Of a stretch of DNA of 64,000 bases, positions 24,839 through 33,774 are shown one piece after another. Within the stretch, counting starts at the first letter, position 1. Every line of letters starts with the position of its first letter. The position numbers were made by a program, and so were the translations under genes. The notes under the pieces are model-generated. The model was given only the letters and a program-made list of their open reading frames with translations. It had not been told where the DNA came from and did not search any database. This stretch comes from JAICYJ01 sp035695105 (GTDB lineage: Bacteria > Actinomycetota > Thermoleophilia > Gaiellales > JAICJC01): the NCBI GenBank assembly GCA_035695105.1, contig DASSEV010000023.1:1-64000 (forward strand), read 5' to 3'.

Positions 24839-25426
24839 TTACAACCTCGAGTAGATGGTTTCTTCGAGCCGCTTGCGCGCCTCGACCTGGACGTTCTCGT
24901 ACAGCGACTCGCCGTGGGTGTCCATGCCGACGATCAGGGGGCCGAAGTCCCGCACTCGGAACTTCCAGAGGCACTCCGGCATCAGGTCCTCCCACTCGAC
25001 CTGCTCGATCTCCTCGATCTGCGTCGTCTCGAGGGCAGCCGCCCCGCCAACGATCGCGAGGTAGACGCCGCCGTGCTCGCGCAGCGGCTCGAGCGCCTCG
25101 GGCAGCAGGCCGCCCTTGCCGATGATCGCGCGCGCATGGTGGTCGCGGATGAGGCCCTCGGTGAAGCGGCTCATGCGGGCGCTGGTGGTGGTGCCGATGC
25201 ACATCGGCTCGTAGCGGCCCTCGCCGAGCTTGCGGACGTTCGGCGCGGTGTGCAGCAGCGCCGCGCCCTCGAGCGACATGGGCGGTGGCTGGCCGCGGTC
25301 GAAGATGCGGATCTGCGTCGCGTCGCGGATGCCGATGATGTGGCCCTGGATGGTGACGGTGTCGCCGGCGTGGAGCTTGCGGACGGACGCCTCGTCGGTG
25401 GGGAAGGTGATCTCGTGGTGTGCCAT
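24839..25426 (-). CDS. Class I fumarase/tartrate dehydratase, beta subunit
   Basis: A 195-residue protein matching the C-terminal domain of class I [4Fe-4S] hydro-lyases (FumA, TtdB type): DTVTIQGHIIGIRDATQIRIFD, CIGTTTSARMSRF, IIGKGGL, and an AIVGGAAAL segment. It works only with the alpha subunit encoded 14 nt upstream. ATG at 25426 begins at the domain edge. The substrate may be fumarate/malate or a related hydroxy-acid; family members cannot be told apart by eye. Confidence 0.9.
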   Translation of the reverse strand: MAHHEITFPTDEASVRKLHAGDTVTIQGHIIGIRDATQIRIFDRGQPPPMSLEGAALLHTAPNVRKLGEGRYEPMCIGTTTSARMSRFTEGLIRDHHARAIIGKGGLLPEALEPLREHGGVYLAIVGGAAALETTQIEEIEQVEWEDLMPECLWKFRVRDFGPLIVGMDTHGESLYENVQVEARKRLEETIYSRL

Positions 25427-25440
25427 TTCCGCTCTCCGCC

Positions 25441-26340
25441 TCAGGCTTCGCGGTCGTAGTCGACAGTGCCGTCGGCGTGGATGTGGGCGCTCGCGCGGCG
25501 GGCGGCCCAGCACTGGTAGTTCACGGCGACGGGGTTCAGCGTGATGTGCGTGTGGGCCTGCTCGATATGCACCGACAGCACGGTCGTGTCGCCGCCGAGC
25601 CCCATCGGGCCGATGCCGGTCTCGTTCAGCAGCTCGAACAGCTCGCGCTCGAGCTGGGCCACGTCCGGGTCCGGGTTGACGTCGTCGACCGGCCGGGCGA
25701 TCGCCTCCTTCGCCAGGTGCATCGCGAGGTCGGCCGACCCACCGATGCCCACGCCGACGATGCCGGGCGGGCAGGGTTTGCCGCCGGCGCCGACGATCGA
25801 GTCCAGCACGAACCGCTTGATCGCCGCGACGCCGTCGGCAGGCACGAGCATCTTCAGGAAGCTCATGTTCTCGGAGCCCGACCCCTTCGGGATGCACTTC
25901 ACGTCGAGGCCGTCCCAGTCGGGCACGAACTCCCAGTGGATGTGCGGGATCCGGTGTCCGGTGTTGTCTCCGGTGGCGACTCGCGTGAGCGTGTGGACGG
26001 TGTTCGACCGCAGCGGATGCTCGAGCGTCGCCCGGCGCGTCCCCTCGCGCAGCGCCTGCTCGATGCGGGCCGGATGCAGCGGGAAGTGCTCGCCCAGCCG
26101 GACGTAGTAGACGGCCAGCCCCGTGTCCTGGCAGACCAGGTTCTTGGTCTCGTCGGCCACCGACACGTTGGTGTTGATGGTCTCGAGGATGCGCTTGCCG
26201 ACCTTGTGGGTCTCGCGCTCCATCGCATCCCGAAGGGCGTCGCGCAGGTCCTGGGGGATGTCCTTCAGCGCCCAGACGTAGAGGTGCGCCGATGCGTCCT
26301 CGACGGTCTGCTGCAGATCGGTTGTGATGTCGATGGCCAT
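25441..26340 (-). CDS. Class I fumarase/tartrate dehydratase, alpha subunit
   Basis: A 299-residue protein with the [4Fe-4S] cluster Cys positions of class I hydro-lyases: LVCQDTGLAVYY, then KPCPPGIVGVGIGGSADL, and GPMGLGGDTTVL. Alpha and beta subunits together reversibly hydrate fumarate to malate or dehydrate a similar acid. The gene lies between a fumarate-reductase-like flavoprotein and the beta subunit, all within 15 nt gaps. Its presence in a sulfate-reduction operon is unusual. Confidence 0.92.
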   Translation of the reverse strand: MAIDITTDLQQTVEDASAHLYVWALKDIPQDLRDALRDAMERETHKVGKRILETINTNVSVADETKNLVCQDTGLAVYYVRLGEHFPLHPARIEQALREGTRRATLEHPLRSNTVHTLTRVATGDNTGHRIPHIHWEFVPDWDGLDVKCIPKGSGSENMSFLKMLVPADGVAAIKRFVLDSIVGAGGKPCPPGIVGVGIGGSADLAMHLAKEAIARPVDDVNPDPDVAQLERELFELLNETGIGPMGLGGDTTVLSVHIEQAHTHITLNPVAVNYQCWAARRASAHIHADGTVDYDREA

Positions 26341-26351
26341 CGGAAGTCCCT

Positions 26352-27566
26352 TCAGCGTGCGGCGTGTGCGGCCGCGCGCCCGGCGCGGCGTCCGAATACG
26401 GTGCAGTCGAGCAGCGAGTTGCCCATCATGCGGTTGCGGCCGTGCACCCCGCCGGTGATCTCGCCGGCGGCGTACAGGCCCTCGACGGTGGTGCGGCCGT
26501 CGCGGTCGATCACCAGCCCGCCGTTCTGGTAGTGAAGCACGGGGTAGGTGAGGATCGGCTCGGTGAGCGGGTCGACTCCGGCGTGCCGGTAGCGCCGCAG
26601 CATGTAGGGCAGCACCTGGTCGGCCACGTCCGGGTCGATGCGGGTGGTGTCAAGCAGCACCGCCGGGCGGCCGTCCGGCGTCGTCAGCCCGCGGCCCTCC
26701 TCGCACTCCCGCACGATCGCGTCCGCCACCGTGTCCCGCGGTGCCAGCTCGTCGACGAAACGCTCGCCCTCGGCGTTCACGAGCAGCGCGCCGTAGCTGC
26801 GCGTCGTCTCGGGGATCGAGTATCCCTGGAGCGGAGGCGGCCACGCGCCGCCGTTGGGGTGGTGCTGCAGCGAATCCTTGTCGCGGGTCTCGGCGCCCAG
26901 ATCCTCCGCGAGGCGGGCGACCTCACCCGTGGCGCCGGGCTGGTTCGTCGTCAGCACGCCGCGGCGTTGCGCCTCGGCGTAGCAGCGGCCGCCGGCCGCC
27001 AGCACGATTGCGCCGGCGTCGATCGAGCTCCGCTCGCCGTCCTGCTCGACCGTCGCGCGGAAGTGGCCGTTCGGCCGGTCGAGCGCCACCAGCGGCGTGT
27101 GGCCGTGGATCTCGATGCCCTCGGCCGCGAGCGCGCCGCGGAGCGCATGGGCAATCGCGTGGCCCGTGCGGTCGCCGACCTGCAGCAGCCGCCGGGCCGT
27201 CGCCCCGCCGCAGCGCGCGAGGCGGTAGCCGTCGCCCTCCCTCGAGAACTCGACGCCGATCGCCTCCAGCCACGCCACCGCGTCCGGCGCCTCGCCGGTC
27301 AGCACCGAGACCAGCTCCATGTCGGCCGTCTCGTGCGACGAGCGGTAGACGTCCTGGGCGTGCTGCTCGGGTGAGTCGTCGCCGCCGACGGCGGCCTGGA
27401 TGCCGCCTTGCGCCTTTCCGGTGTTGCACGACGCGGGCGAGCCCTTCGTGACCACCGTGACGCGCGCTCCGGCCCGCGACGCCGCCCATGCAGCGGCCAG
27501 GCCGGCGCCGCCGCTGCCGACCACCAGCACATCGGTGCTGCCGGGGAGCTCGCTCATCTGGCCCAT
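26352..27566 (-). CDS. Fumarate reductase/aspartate oxidase-like flavoprotein
   Basis: A 404-residue FAD protein of the fumarate reductase/succinate dehydrogenase/NadB superfamily. FAD-binding start VLVVGSGGAGLAAAWAASRAG, AQGGIQAAVG, capping-domain substrate residues LQHHPNGG and the ERFVDELAPRDTV active-site segment, then EGLYAAGEITGG near the end. It stops soon after the FAD domain, lacking the C-terminal helical domain of SdhA and NadB (usually over 500 residues). Start is ambiguous: ATG at 27566 or 27557, or TTG at 27575. Could reduce fumarate or oxidise succinate, aspartate or another acid. Confidence 0.82.
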   Translation of the reverse strand: MGQMSELPGSTDVLVVGSGGAGLAAAWAASRAGARVTVVTKGSPASCNTGKAQGGIQAAVGGDDSPEQHAQDVYRSSHETADMELVSVLTGEAPDAVAWLEAIGVEFSREGDGYRLARCGGATARRLLQVGDRTGHAIAHALRGALAAEGIEIHGHTPLVALDRPNGHFRATVEQDGERSSIDAGAIVLAAGGRCYAEAQRRGVLTTNQPGATGEVARLAEDLGAETRDKDSLQHHPNGGAWPPPLQGYSIPETTRSYGALLVNAEGERFVDELAPRDTVADAIVRECEEGRGLTTPDGRPAVLLDTTRIDPDVADQVLPYMLRRYRHAGVDPLTEPILTYPVLHYQNGGLVIDRDGRTTVEGLYAAGEITGGVHGRNRMMGNSLLDCTVFGRRAGRAAAHAAR

Positions 27567-27581
27567 CGTACCCAAGAATCG

Positions 27582-27989
27582 CTAATGTGAAAAATAAGCG
27601 TTGCTTATATCAGCGACGTCGTCGGGGTCAGCCGCCTCCGGCTTCCAGGGCAGCACCAGCGGGTCGCCGTCATAGCGCGGGATGACGTGCACGTGGTAGT
27701 GGAAGACGGTCTGCCAGGCCGCGGCGCCGTTCGACTGCATGATCGTGACGCCCTGCGCGCCGAGGCCGGAGACGGCGCGCCCGGCAATCTGCTTGGCGAC
27801 GGCCGCGCAGTGCGCGAGGTCGTCGTCGGGGATGTCCGTGATGTCGCGGGCATGGGCTCGGGGGATGACGAGCGCATGGCCGCGCGTGGCGGGGTAGATG
27901 TCCATGATCACGATCGAGCGGTCGTCTTCGTGGATGCGCGTGGAGGGCAGGTCGCCGGCCACGATCCGGCAGAAGATGCAGTCGTCCAT
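27582..27989 (-). CDS. HIT family nucleotide hydrolase
   Basis: A 135-residue histidine-triad protein. CIFCRIVAGDLPST at the start, IPRAHARDITDI in the middle, and the active-site triad HYHVHV (FHYHVHVIPR). Such proteins hydrolyse nucleoside phosphoramidates or adenylylated compounds; some act on adenylylsulfate. As first gene of the sulfur operon (15 nt before the flavoprotein start), a role in recycling APS is possible but speculative. ATG at 27989; divergent from the GNAT gene at 28016 with only 26 nt between them. Confidence 0.9.
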   Translation of the reverse strand: MDDCIFCRIVAGDLPSTRIHEDDRSIVIMDIYPATRGHALVIPRAHARDITDIPDDDLAHCAAVAKQIAGRAVSGLGAQGVTIMQSNGAAAWQTVFHYHVHVIPRYDGDPLVLPWKPEAADPDDVADISNAYFSH

Positions 27990-28015
27990 GACGCGATCGT
28001 AGCTAGCATCGCCCC

Positions 28016-28471
28016 ATGACAGGCACATCCTTCATCCCCGAGGGCTTCGACCCTCCAACGGGCCTCGCCACCGACCGGTTCGTGCTCGAGCCGCTCGGCC
28101 CGCAGCACAATGAGTCCGACCACGACGCCTGGGCGTCGAGCATGGAGCACATCCGCGCCACGCCGGGCTTCACGACCGGCTCCTGGCCCCGCGAGATGAC
28201 GAGCGACGAGAACCGCGCCGACCTCGAGCGGCACGCCCGCGATTTCGCCGCGCGGACCGGATTCACCTACACCGTGCTCGATCCGGACAGCCGCCAGGTG
28301 ATCGGCTGCGTCTACATCTATCCCTCGAAGCGCGACGACCGCGACGCCCAGGTGTCCCTGTGGGTGCGCGCCACGCGGGCGGAGTTGGACGGCCCGCTGT
28401 GGGAAGCCGTGAGCGGCTGGCTGGTGCAGGACTGGCCGTTCAGCGCCGTCGACGATCACGGGCGCGGCTGA
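28016..28471 (+). CDS. GNAT family N-acetyltransferase
   Basis: A 151-residue protein with the GNAT layout: strand LATDRFVLEPLG, then FTYTVLDPDSRQVIGCVYIYP and VSLWVRATRAELDGPLW, which covers part of the acetyl-CoA site. The classical Q/RxxGxG/A loop is poorly conserved. Substrate unknown. Its stop shares one base with the next GNAT start, so the two acetyltransferases form a pair, divergent from the HIT gene. Confidence 0.72.
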   Translation: MTGTSFIPEGFDPPTGLATDRFVLEPLGPQHNESDHDAWASSMEHIRATPGFTTGSWPREMTSDENRADLERHARDFAARTGFTYTVLDPDSRQVIGCVYIYPSKRDDRDAQVSLWVRATRAELDGPLWEAVSGWLVQDWPFSAVDDHGRG

Positions 28472-28989
28472 TGCCGGGCGACCTGGTCACCGCGACCGAG
28501 CGGTTCGATCTGCGGCTGCTCGTGCCGGAGGATGCGGAGCCGCTGCAGCGGCTCTACGGCGATCCGGAGGCCATGCGCTACGTCGGCGCCGACGGCCGCG
28601 CGCGCACGCCCGAGCAGACCGCAGCCGGCGTGGGACGCCTGATCGGCCACCAGGAGCAGCATGGCTTCTCGCTGTGGGCCGTGACCGAGCGCGAGACGGA
28701 CGAGGTGGTGGGCGTCGCCGGGCTCGTGCTCGAGGATTTCGAGGGGCCGGACGTCGAGGTGGTCTACGAGCTGCAGCGGGACGCGTGGGGCCGGGGCATC
28801 GCCACGGAGGTCGGCCGTGCCTGCCTGGACCTCGCCTTCGCGCAGCTCGGCCTCCCTCGGGTGATCGCCCTCGCGTATCCGGAGAACGCGCCGTCGGTGC
28901 GGGTGATGCAGAAGATCGGCATGGCGCCGGACGGCGATGTGGAGGCCTACGGCCGGCGCATGGTGCGGTATGTGGTCAATCACGACTGA
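28471..28989 (+). CDS. GNAT family N-acetyltransferase (RimJ/RimL type)
   Basis: A 172-residue acetyltransferase of the Acetyltransf_3 type. TATERFDLRLLVPEDAEPL at the start, VVGVAGLVLEDFEGPDVEVVYEL, then the acetyl-CoA loop RDAWGRGIATEVGRACLD and the C-terminal ALAYPENAPSVRVMQKIGM. These acetylate the N-termini of ribosomal proteins or small molecules. ATG at 28471 overlaps the previous stop by one base. Confidence 0.87.
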   Translation: MPGDLVTATERFDLRLLVPEDAEPLQRLYGDPEAMRYVGADGRARTPEQTAAGVGRLIGHQEQHGFSLWAVTERETDEVVGVAGLVLEDFEGPDVEVVYELQRDAWGRGIATEVGRACLDLAFAQLGLPRVIALAYPENAPSVRVMQKIGMAPDGDVEAYGRRMVRYVVNHD

Positions 28990-29025
28990 ACGCCACCTGA
29001 ATGCGCGCCCGGTAGCATGTCGCAC

Positions 29026-30140
<1,115 letters not shown>

Positions 30141-30144
<4 letters not shown>

Positions 30145-31133
30145 GCTCCGCGCCCGACATCACCATCTCGCTGGTCAACACGAACAACCGCGAGCTGCTG
30201 CTGGACTGCCTGCGGTCGCTGGAGGGGGCGGCCCGCGAGACGGTGCTGCAGACGATCGTCGTGGACAACGCATCCACCGACGGAAGCGCAGCGGCCGTGC
30301 GCGAGGCGTTTCCCGACATCGAGATCGTCGAGCGCGACCGGCGGCACGGATTCGGCGCCAACCACAACCAGGCGATCGCGCGTGCGAAGGGCCGGTTCGT
30401 CCTGATCCTGAACGAGGACACGCTGCTGCACGAGGGAATGCTCGACCGCATGCGCCGGTTCATGGATCAGAACCCCGACGTCGGCGCGTGCGGGCCGAAG
30501 ATCCTCAACCCCGACGGCACCCAGCAGCCCTCGGCGTTCCGGTTCCCGACCCCGGCTCGCGTGGCGCTGACGGCGCTGACGCTGCAGCGGCGTGGGTGGA
30601 TCCAGTCCCAACCCGACCACATCGTGCGGGTGGACTGGGTCTGCGGCGCGGCCATCCTCGCGCGCCTGCCGGCGCTGCGTGCGGTTGGCGGGTTCGACGA
30701 GCGGCTGTTCATCTACTCCGAGGATCCGGATCTGTGCCTGCGGATGCGCGAGGCCGGGTACGCGACGGCGTACTTTCCGTACGCCTCGCTCGTCCACTTC
30801 GAGAACGCGACGACCGGCGGGTTGCCAGAGCGGCGGATCGCTCAGATGGAGCGCAGCCGGGCGATGTACGCGCGCAAGCACCACGGAGTGGCGGGGGAGT
30901 ACGCGGTGCGCGGGCTGACGGCCGCCACGTTCGCCGCGCGCGCCGCCGCTGCGAAGGCGCTGCTGACGGTGCCGGGCGGGGAGCGGGTGAAGCAGGTCGA
31001 CGAGGACGCTCCTCAGCGGTTCGCGGCCCACGTGCGGGCTGCGCTCCGGCCCGGCTCGATGGAGGGGATCGAGGAGGCGGCCGAGGAGTTCAACGCCTGG
31101 CGGGCTGCCGGCGCGGGAGAATCCCGTTCCTGA
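30141..31133 (+). CDS. Family 2 glycosyltransferase (rhamnosyltransferase-like)
   Basis: A 330-residue GT2 enzyme: ITISLVNTNNRELLLDCLRSL, VVDNASTDGSA, the metal-binding region FVLILNEDTLL, and YSEDPDLCLRMREAGY with FPYASLVHFEN, typical of the WcaA/RfbF-like group. The C-terminal 80 residues are helical and alanine-rich. GTG at 30141 overlaps the epimerase stop by 4 nt. Likely adds the sugar made by the upstream epimerase to a surface polymer. Confidence 0.9.
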
Positions 31134-31139
31134 AGAAAC

Positions 31140-31172
31140 GTCGAGCCGCCTGGTTGTTTCAGACGGCTCGAC
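31140..31172 (+). terminator. Hairpin after the epimerase-glycosyltransferase pair
   Basis: GTCGAGCCG (31140-31148) pairs exactly with CGGCTCGAC (31164-31172) around a 15-nt T-rich loop, starting 6 nt after the glycosyltransferase stop. No T-tract follows. It lies between convergent genes. Confidence 0.55.
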
Positions 31173-31293
31173 TGTCCGTGGAGTGCGCCGGTTTCCCCCG
31201 CAGGAGGTTTCAGATCTCTCAACGGCCGGCGCAGGATCATCCTCGGCCGATTTGCGAATCGGATAAAGCCGATTTCCTCTTCAGGTTTCCGGA

Positions 31294-32694
31294 CTAGACC
31301 GCTTCAGCGACGACGAGCAGCGTGTCGAGCGTCGGATCTGAGCAGTACGCCACGCGGGTTCCCGCCGCGGCCTCGCGGCGGAGCGCGGTGAGGACATCCT
31401 CCGTGACCAGTTCGCCGGGCGCGAGTGCGGGGATGCCGGGCGGGTAGGGGGCGGCCGTCTCGGCGGCGATGCGGCCGACCGCGCGCGCCGCCGGGATCCG
31501 CTCGCGCGGCGCGAAGAAGGCATCGCGGGGGCTGAGCGCGGTGATCGCCTGCAGCGACCAGACGCTCGAGGCGGCGATCGCCCGAGGCGCCGCGCGCCGG
31601 GCGGCCAGCGAGCGCTCGATCGAGCCGACCAGCGTGTCGACGGTGGTCGCGGTGTCGGCGATGGTCACGATCGGGACGAGCGTGTCGCGGTCGGCCATCT
31701 CGAGGCGCACCCCGTCGGCCAGCAGGTCGGCCTCGACCTGGAAGCCGTCCGCGCCCGTGCCGGCCAGGCCCAGCACGAGCTTCGTTGGGTCGGACGCCTC
31801 CGAGACGTGCAGGCCGTCGATCCGCCGCAGGCGCCGGCGCGCGCCGGCGACGAGCTCGATCGTGCGCTCGAGCAGTTCGGAACCGCGGTCCTGCATCAGC
31901 TGGCGGGCGCGGTCACTCGAGGCGAGGATGGCTGCGGCCGGGCTGGTGGTGTGAAGCAGCTCGAACGCCTCATCGACGCGGGCGAGGTCGAGCAGTCCCG
32001 AGCGTGCAACGACGATCGACCCCTGCGTGAACGCGGTCAGGTTCTTGTGCGTGGACGTGACCATGGCATCGGCGCCGCGGGCGAGGGCGTGTGGCGGCAG
32101 GGCGGGGTGGAAGCCGAGGTGGGCGCCCCAGGCCTGGTCGATGATCAGCGGTACGCCGGCGTCGTGCGCGAGCGCCGCGATCTCCTCGACGTTGGAGAGC
32201 ATTCCGACGTAGCTCGGCTCGACGAGGAACACGGCGCGGATGCCGGGCTCGGCGGCCAGCGCATCCCGGACGGCCTCGACGGGCACGCCGGTTGCAAGGC
32301 CGCTCTCCGGATCGACCCTCGGCGACACCCACACAGGGTCGAGCCCGGCGAGCACCAGCCCGCCGAACAGGGACTTGTGCAGCGTGCGGGCTACGAGCAC
32401 GCGGTCTCCGGGCCGGGCGGCGGCAAGAGCGAGGGCCTGGTTGCCGTGGGTGGAGCCGGCGACGGAGAAGCGGCAGAGGTCGCCGCCCCAGAGCTGCGCG
32501 GCGAGCCGCTCTGCGCGGCCGAGGATGTCGCCGCCCATGCGCGAGTCATCGGCGCCGGAGACGAGCGGGAGGTCGTGGAGCAGGAGCGGGTCGGCGAGGT
32601 CCGCGGCGCGCTTGTGACCGGGGACGGTGAAGGTGGTGCCGGGGTCCGCGAGGAACCGGTCGACGGCGTCGGCAAGCGGGGCTTCGGAGGCCAT
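31294..32694 (-). CDS. Orn/Lys/Arg decarboxylase family PLP enzyme
   Basis: A 466-residue fold type I PLP protein of the SpeA/CadA-like short family. Visible: FTVPGHKRAADLADP, FSVAGSTHGNQALALAA, IIDQAWGAHLGFHP with the PLP Asp, and the Schiff-base lysine K217 in TSTHKNLTAFTQGS; the C-terminal domain ends PPGIPALAPGELVT. Products would be cadaverine, putrescine or agmatine; specificity is not readable. Family length fits the Bacillus-type enzymes without the wing domain. Monocistronic, with about 160 nt before the next gene upstream. Confidence 0.9.
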   Translation of the reverse strand: MASEAPLADAVDRFLADPGTTFTVPGHKRAADLADPLLLHDLPLVSGADDSRMGGDILGRAERLAAQLWGGDLCRFSVAGSTHGNQALALAAARPGDRVLVARTLHKSLFGGLVLAGLDPVWVSPRVDPESGLATGVPVEAVRDALAAEPGIRAVFLVEPSYVGMLSNVEEIAALAHDAGVPLIIDQAWGAHLGFHPALPPHALARGADAMVTSTHKNLTAFTQGSIVVARSGLLDLARVDEAFELLHTTSPAAAILASSDRARQLMQDRGSELLERTIELVAGARRRLRRIDGLHVSEASDPTKLVLGLAGTGADGFQVEADLLADGVRLEMADRDTLVPIVTIADTATTVDTLVGSIERSLAARRAAPRAIAASSVWSLQAITALSPRDAFFAPRERIPAARAVGRIAAETAAPYPPGIPALAPGELVTEDVLTALRREAAAGTRVAYCSDPTLDTLLVVAEAV

Positions 32695-32857
32695 GAGCGC
32701 GACAGCGTAACGGGGAGCCCGTCAGCACGCGTTCGCAACGAGTCGCCCCAAACCAGTGCCGCACCGGTCACGCCCAACCGGAACGACTTGGTCTCCAATA
32801 ATTGGCGTGGGGCGTCACGGCGGCCGTTACAGGCACCGCGGGCGAGCTGCCTGGTCC

Positions 32858-33532
32858 TCAGCCGGTCGGTCGGAGCCGCTGCTCGGGCGAGCCGGTGTCG
32901 GGCGCCCGCGTGGTCAGCTCCGCGATCCGCCGCCTGTCACCGTCGGAGATCTGCAGGATCTCGCAGCCCACCCGCTGCTGCTCCTCGTCCAGCGCCGACG
33001 TCTGGAGCACCCGCGCCTGCAGCCGCAGGCCGCGCCCTGAGATGCGCGCGAGCATCGCCACCCGGTCGCCGACGTGGAACGTCAGGTCGCTGATGAATGC
33101 CACGCCTGACGCCGACAGGTCGGCCAGCCGCACCTCGAGCTCCTCGTCCTGCGCGATCGCACGTGCTCCGAGCACGTGCACGGTCGCCGTCTCCTCAAGT
33201 CGTGCCCGTGGCGTCACCCGCACGCCGTGCCGGCGCTGCACGTCGAGCACCCTGAGATGCACCCGCGACAGCAGGTCGGCCTGCTGCCTCAGGTCGGCCA
33301 CCGTCATCGAGATGTCGTGCCCGCCGCCCTCAGGATCGTTCGTGCGCAGCAGCAGGTCGAGCCCGTCCCGCACCCGTAGCCGCGGCACCTCGGCCACGAC
33401 GTACTGCCTCCCGCTCTCAGGCAGGATGCGCAGCGGCACGACGCCGCCGTCGCTCGAGAACGCCTCGGCCGAGTCGGTCGGCAGCCGAGCGAGGATGCTC
33501 AGCGCCAGTTGGGTGAGGTCCTTCCTGCTCAC
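32858..33532 (-). CDS. PilZ domain protein (predicted c-di-GMP receptor)
   Basis: A 224-residue protein with an N-terminal YcgR-like domain (to about residue 95) and a C-terminal PilZ domain. The c-di-GMP-binding signature is present: RRHGVR fits RxxxR and DLSASGVAF fits D/NxSxxG, spaced as in PilZ. The first domain contains VVPLRILPESGRQYVVAEVP. It probably couples c-di-GMP level to motility or polysaccharide output. No other c-di-GMP protein is recognised in the window. Confidence 0.82.
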   Translation of the reverse strand: MSRKDLTQLALSILARLPTDSAEAFSSDGGVVPLRILPESGRQYVVAEVPRLRVRDGLDLLLRTNDPEGGGHDISMTVADLRQQADLLSRVHLRVLDVQRRHGVRVTPRARLEETATVHVLGARAIAQDEELEVRLADLSASGVAFISDLTFHVGDRVAMLARISGRGLRLQARVLQTSALDEEQQRVGCEILQISDGDRRRIAELTTRAPDTGSPEQRLRPTG

Positions 33533-33583
33533 GGGGCACCTTCGCCCGTTATCGACCCGCGCGGCGGCGGGTGTAGCGCTCGC

Positions 33584-33742
33584 TCAGCCGGTGATCGTGA
33601 ACGCGGAGACGTGGCGGCTGTTGTCGCTCGCGTACCGCCGGCCGTCGGGCCCGAACTCGACGAAGCTCGAGCCGTCCATCGAGTAGCCGGCTGGAAGCGT
33701 CGCCGTCCTCGCCACCACGTCGTAGGGTCGAACTCCTCCCAC
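33584..33742 (-). pseudogene. Frameshifted remnant of an extracellular protein C-terminus
   Basis: Downstream of the NHL gene the minus strand carries a 52-codon frame (GTG 33742 to TGA 33584) containing TLPAGYSMDGSSFVEFGPDG and SRHVSAFTITG. These look like real beta-rich coding sequence. Just upstream, another frame reads TAARGWEEFD and would join it after a one- or two-base shift near 33730. So this is probably the broken tail of a lost gene. Family not recognised; a short intact gene is possible. Confidence 0.4.
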
Positions 33743-33774
33743 CCGCGCGCCGCCGTGCCTTGCGGCACGGCGCC

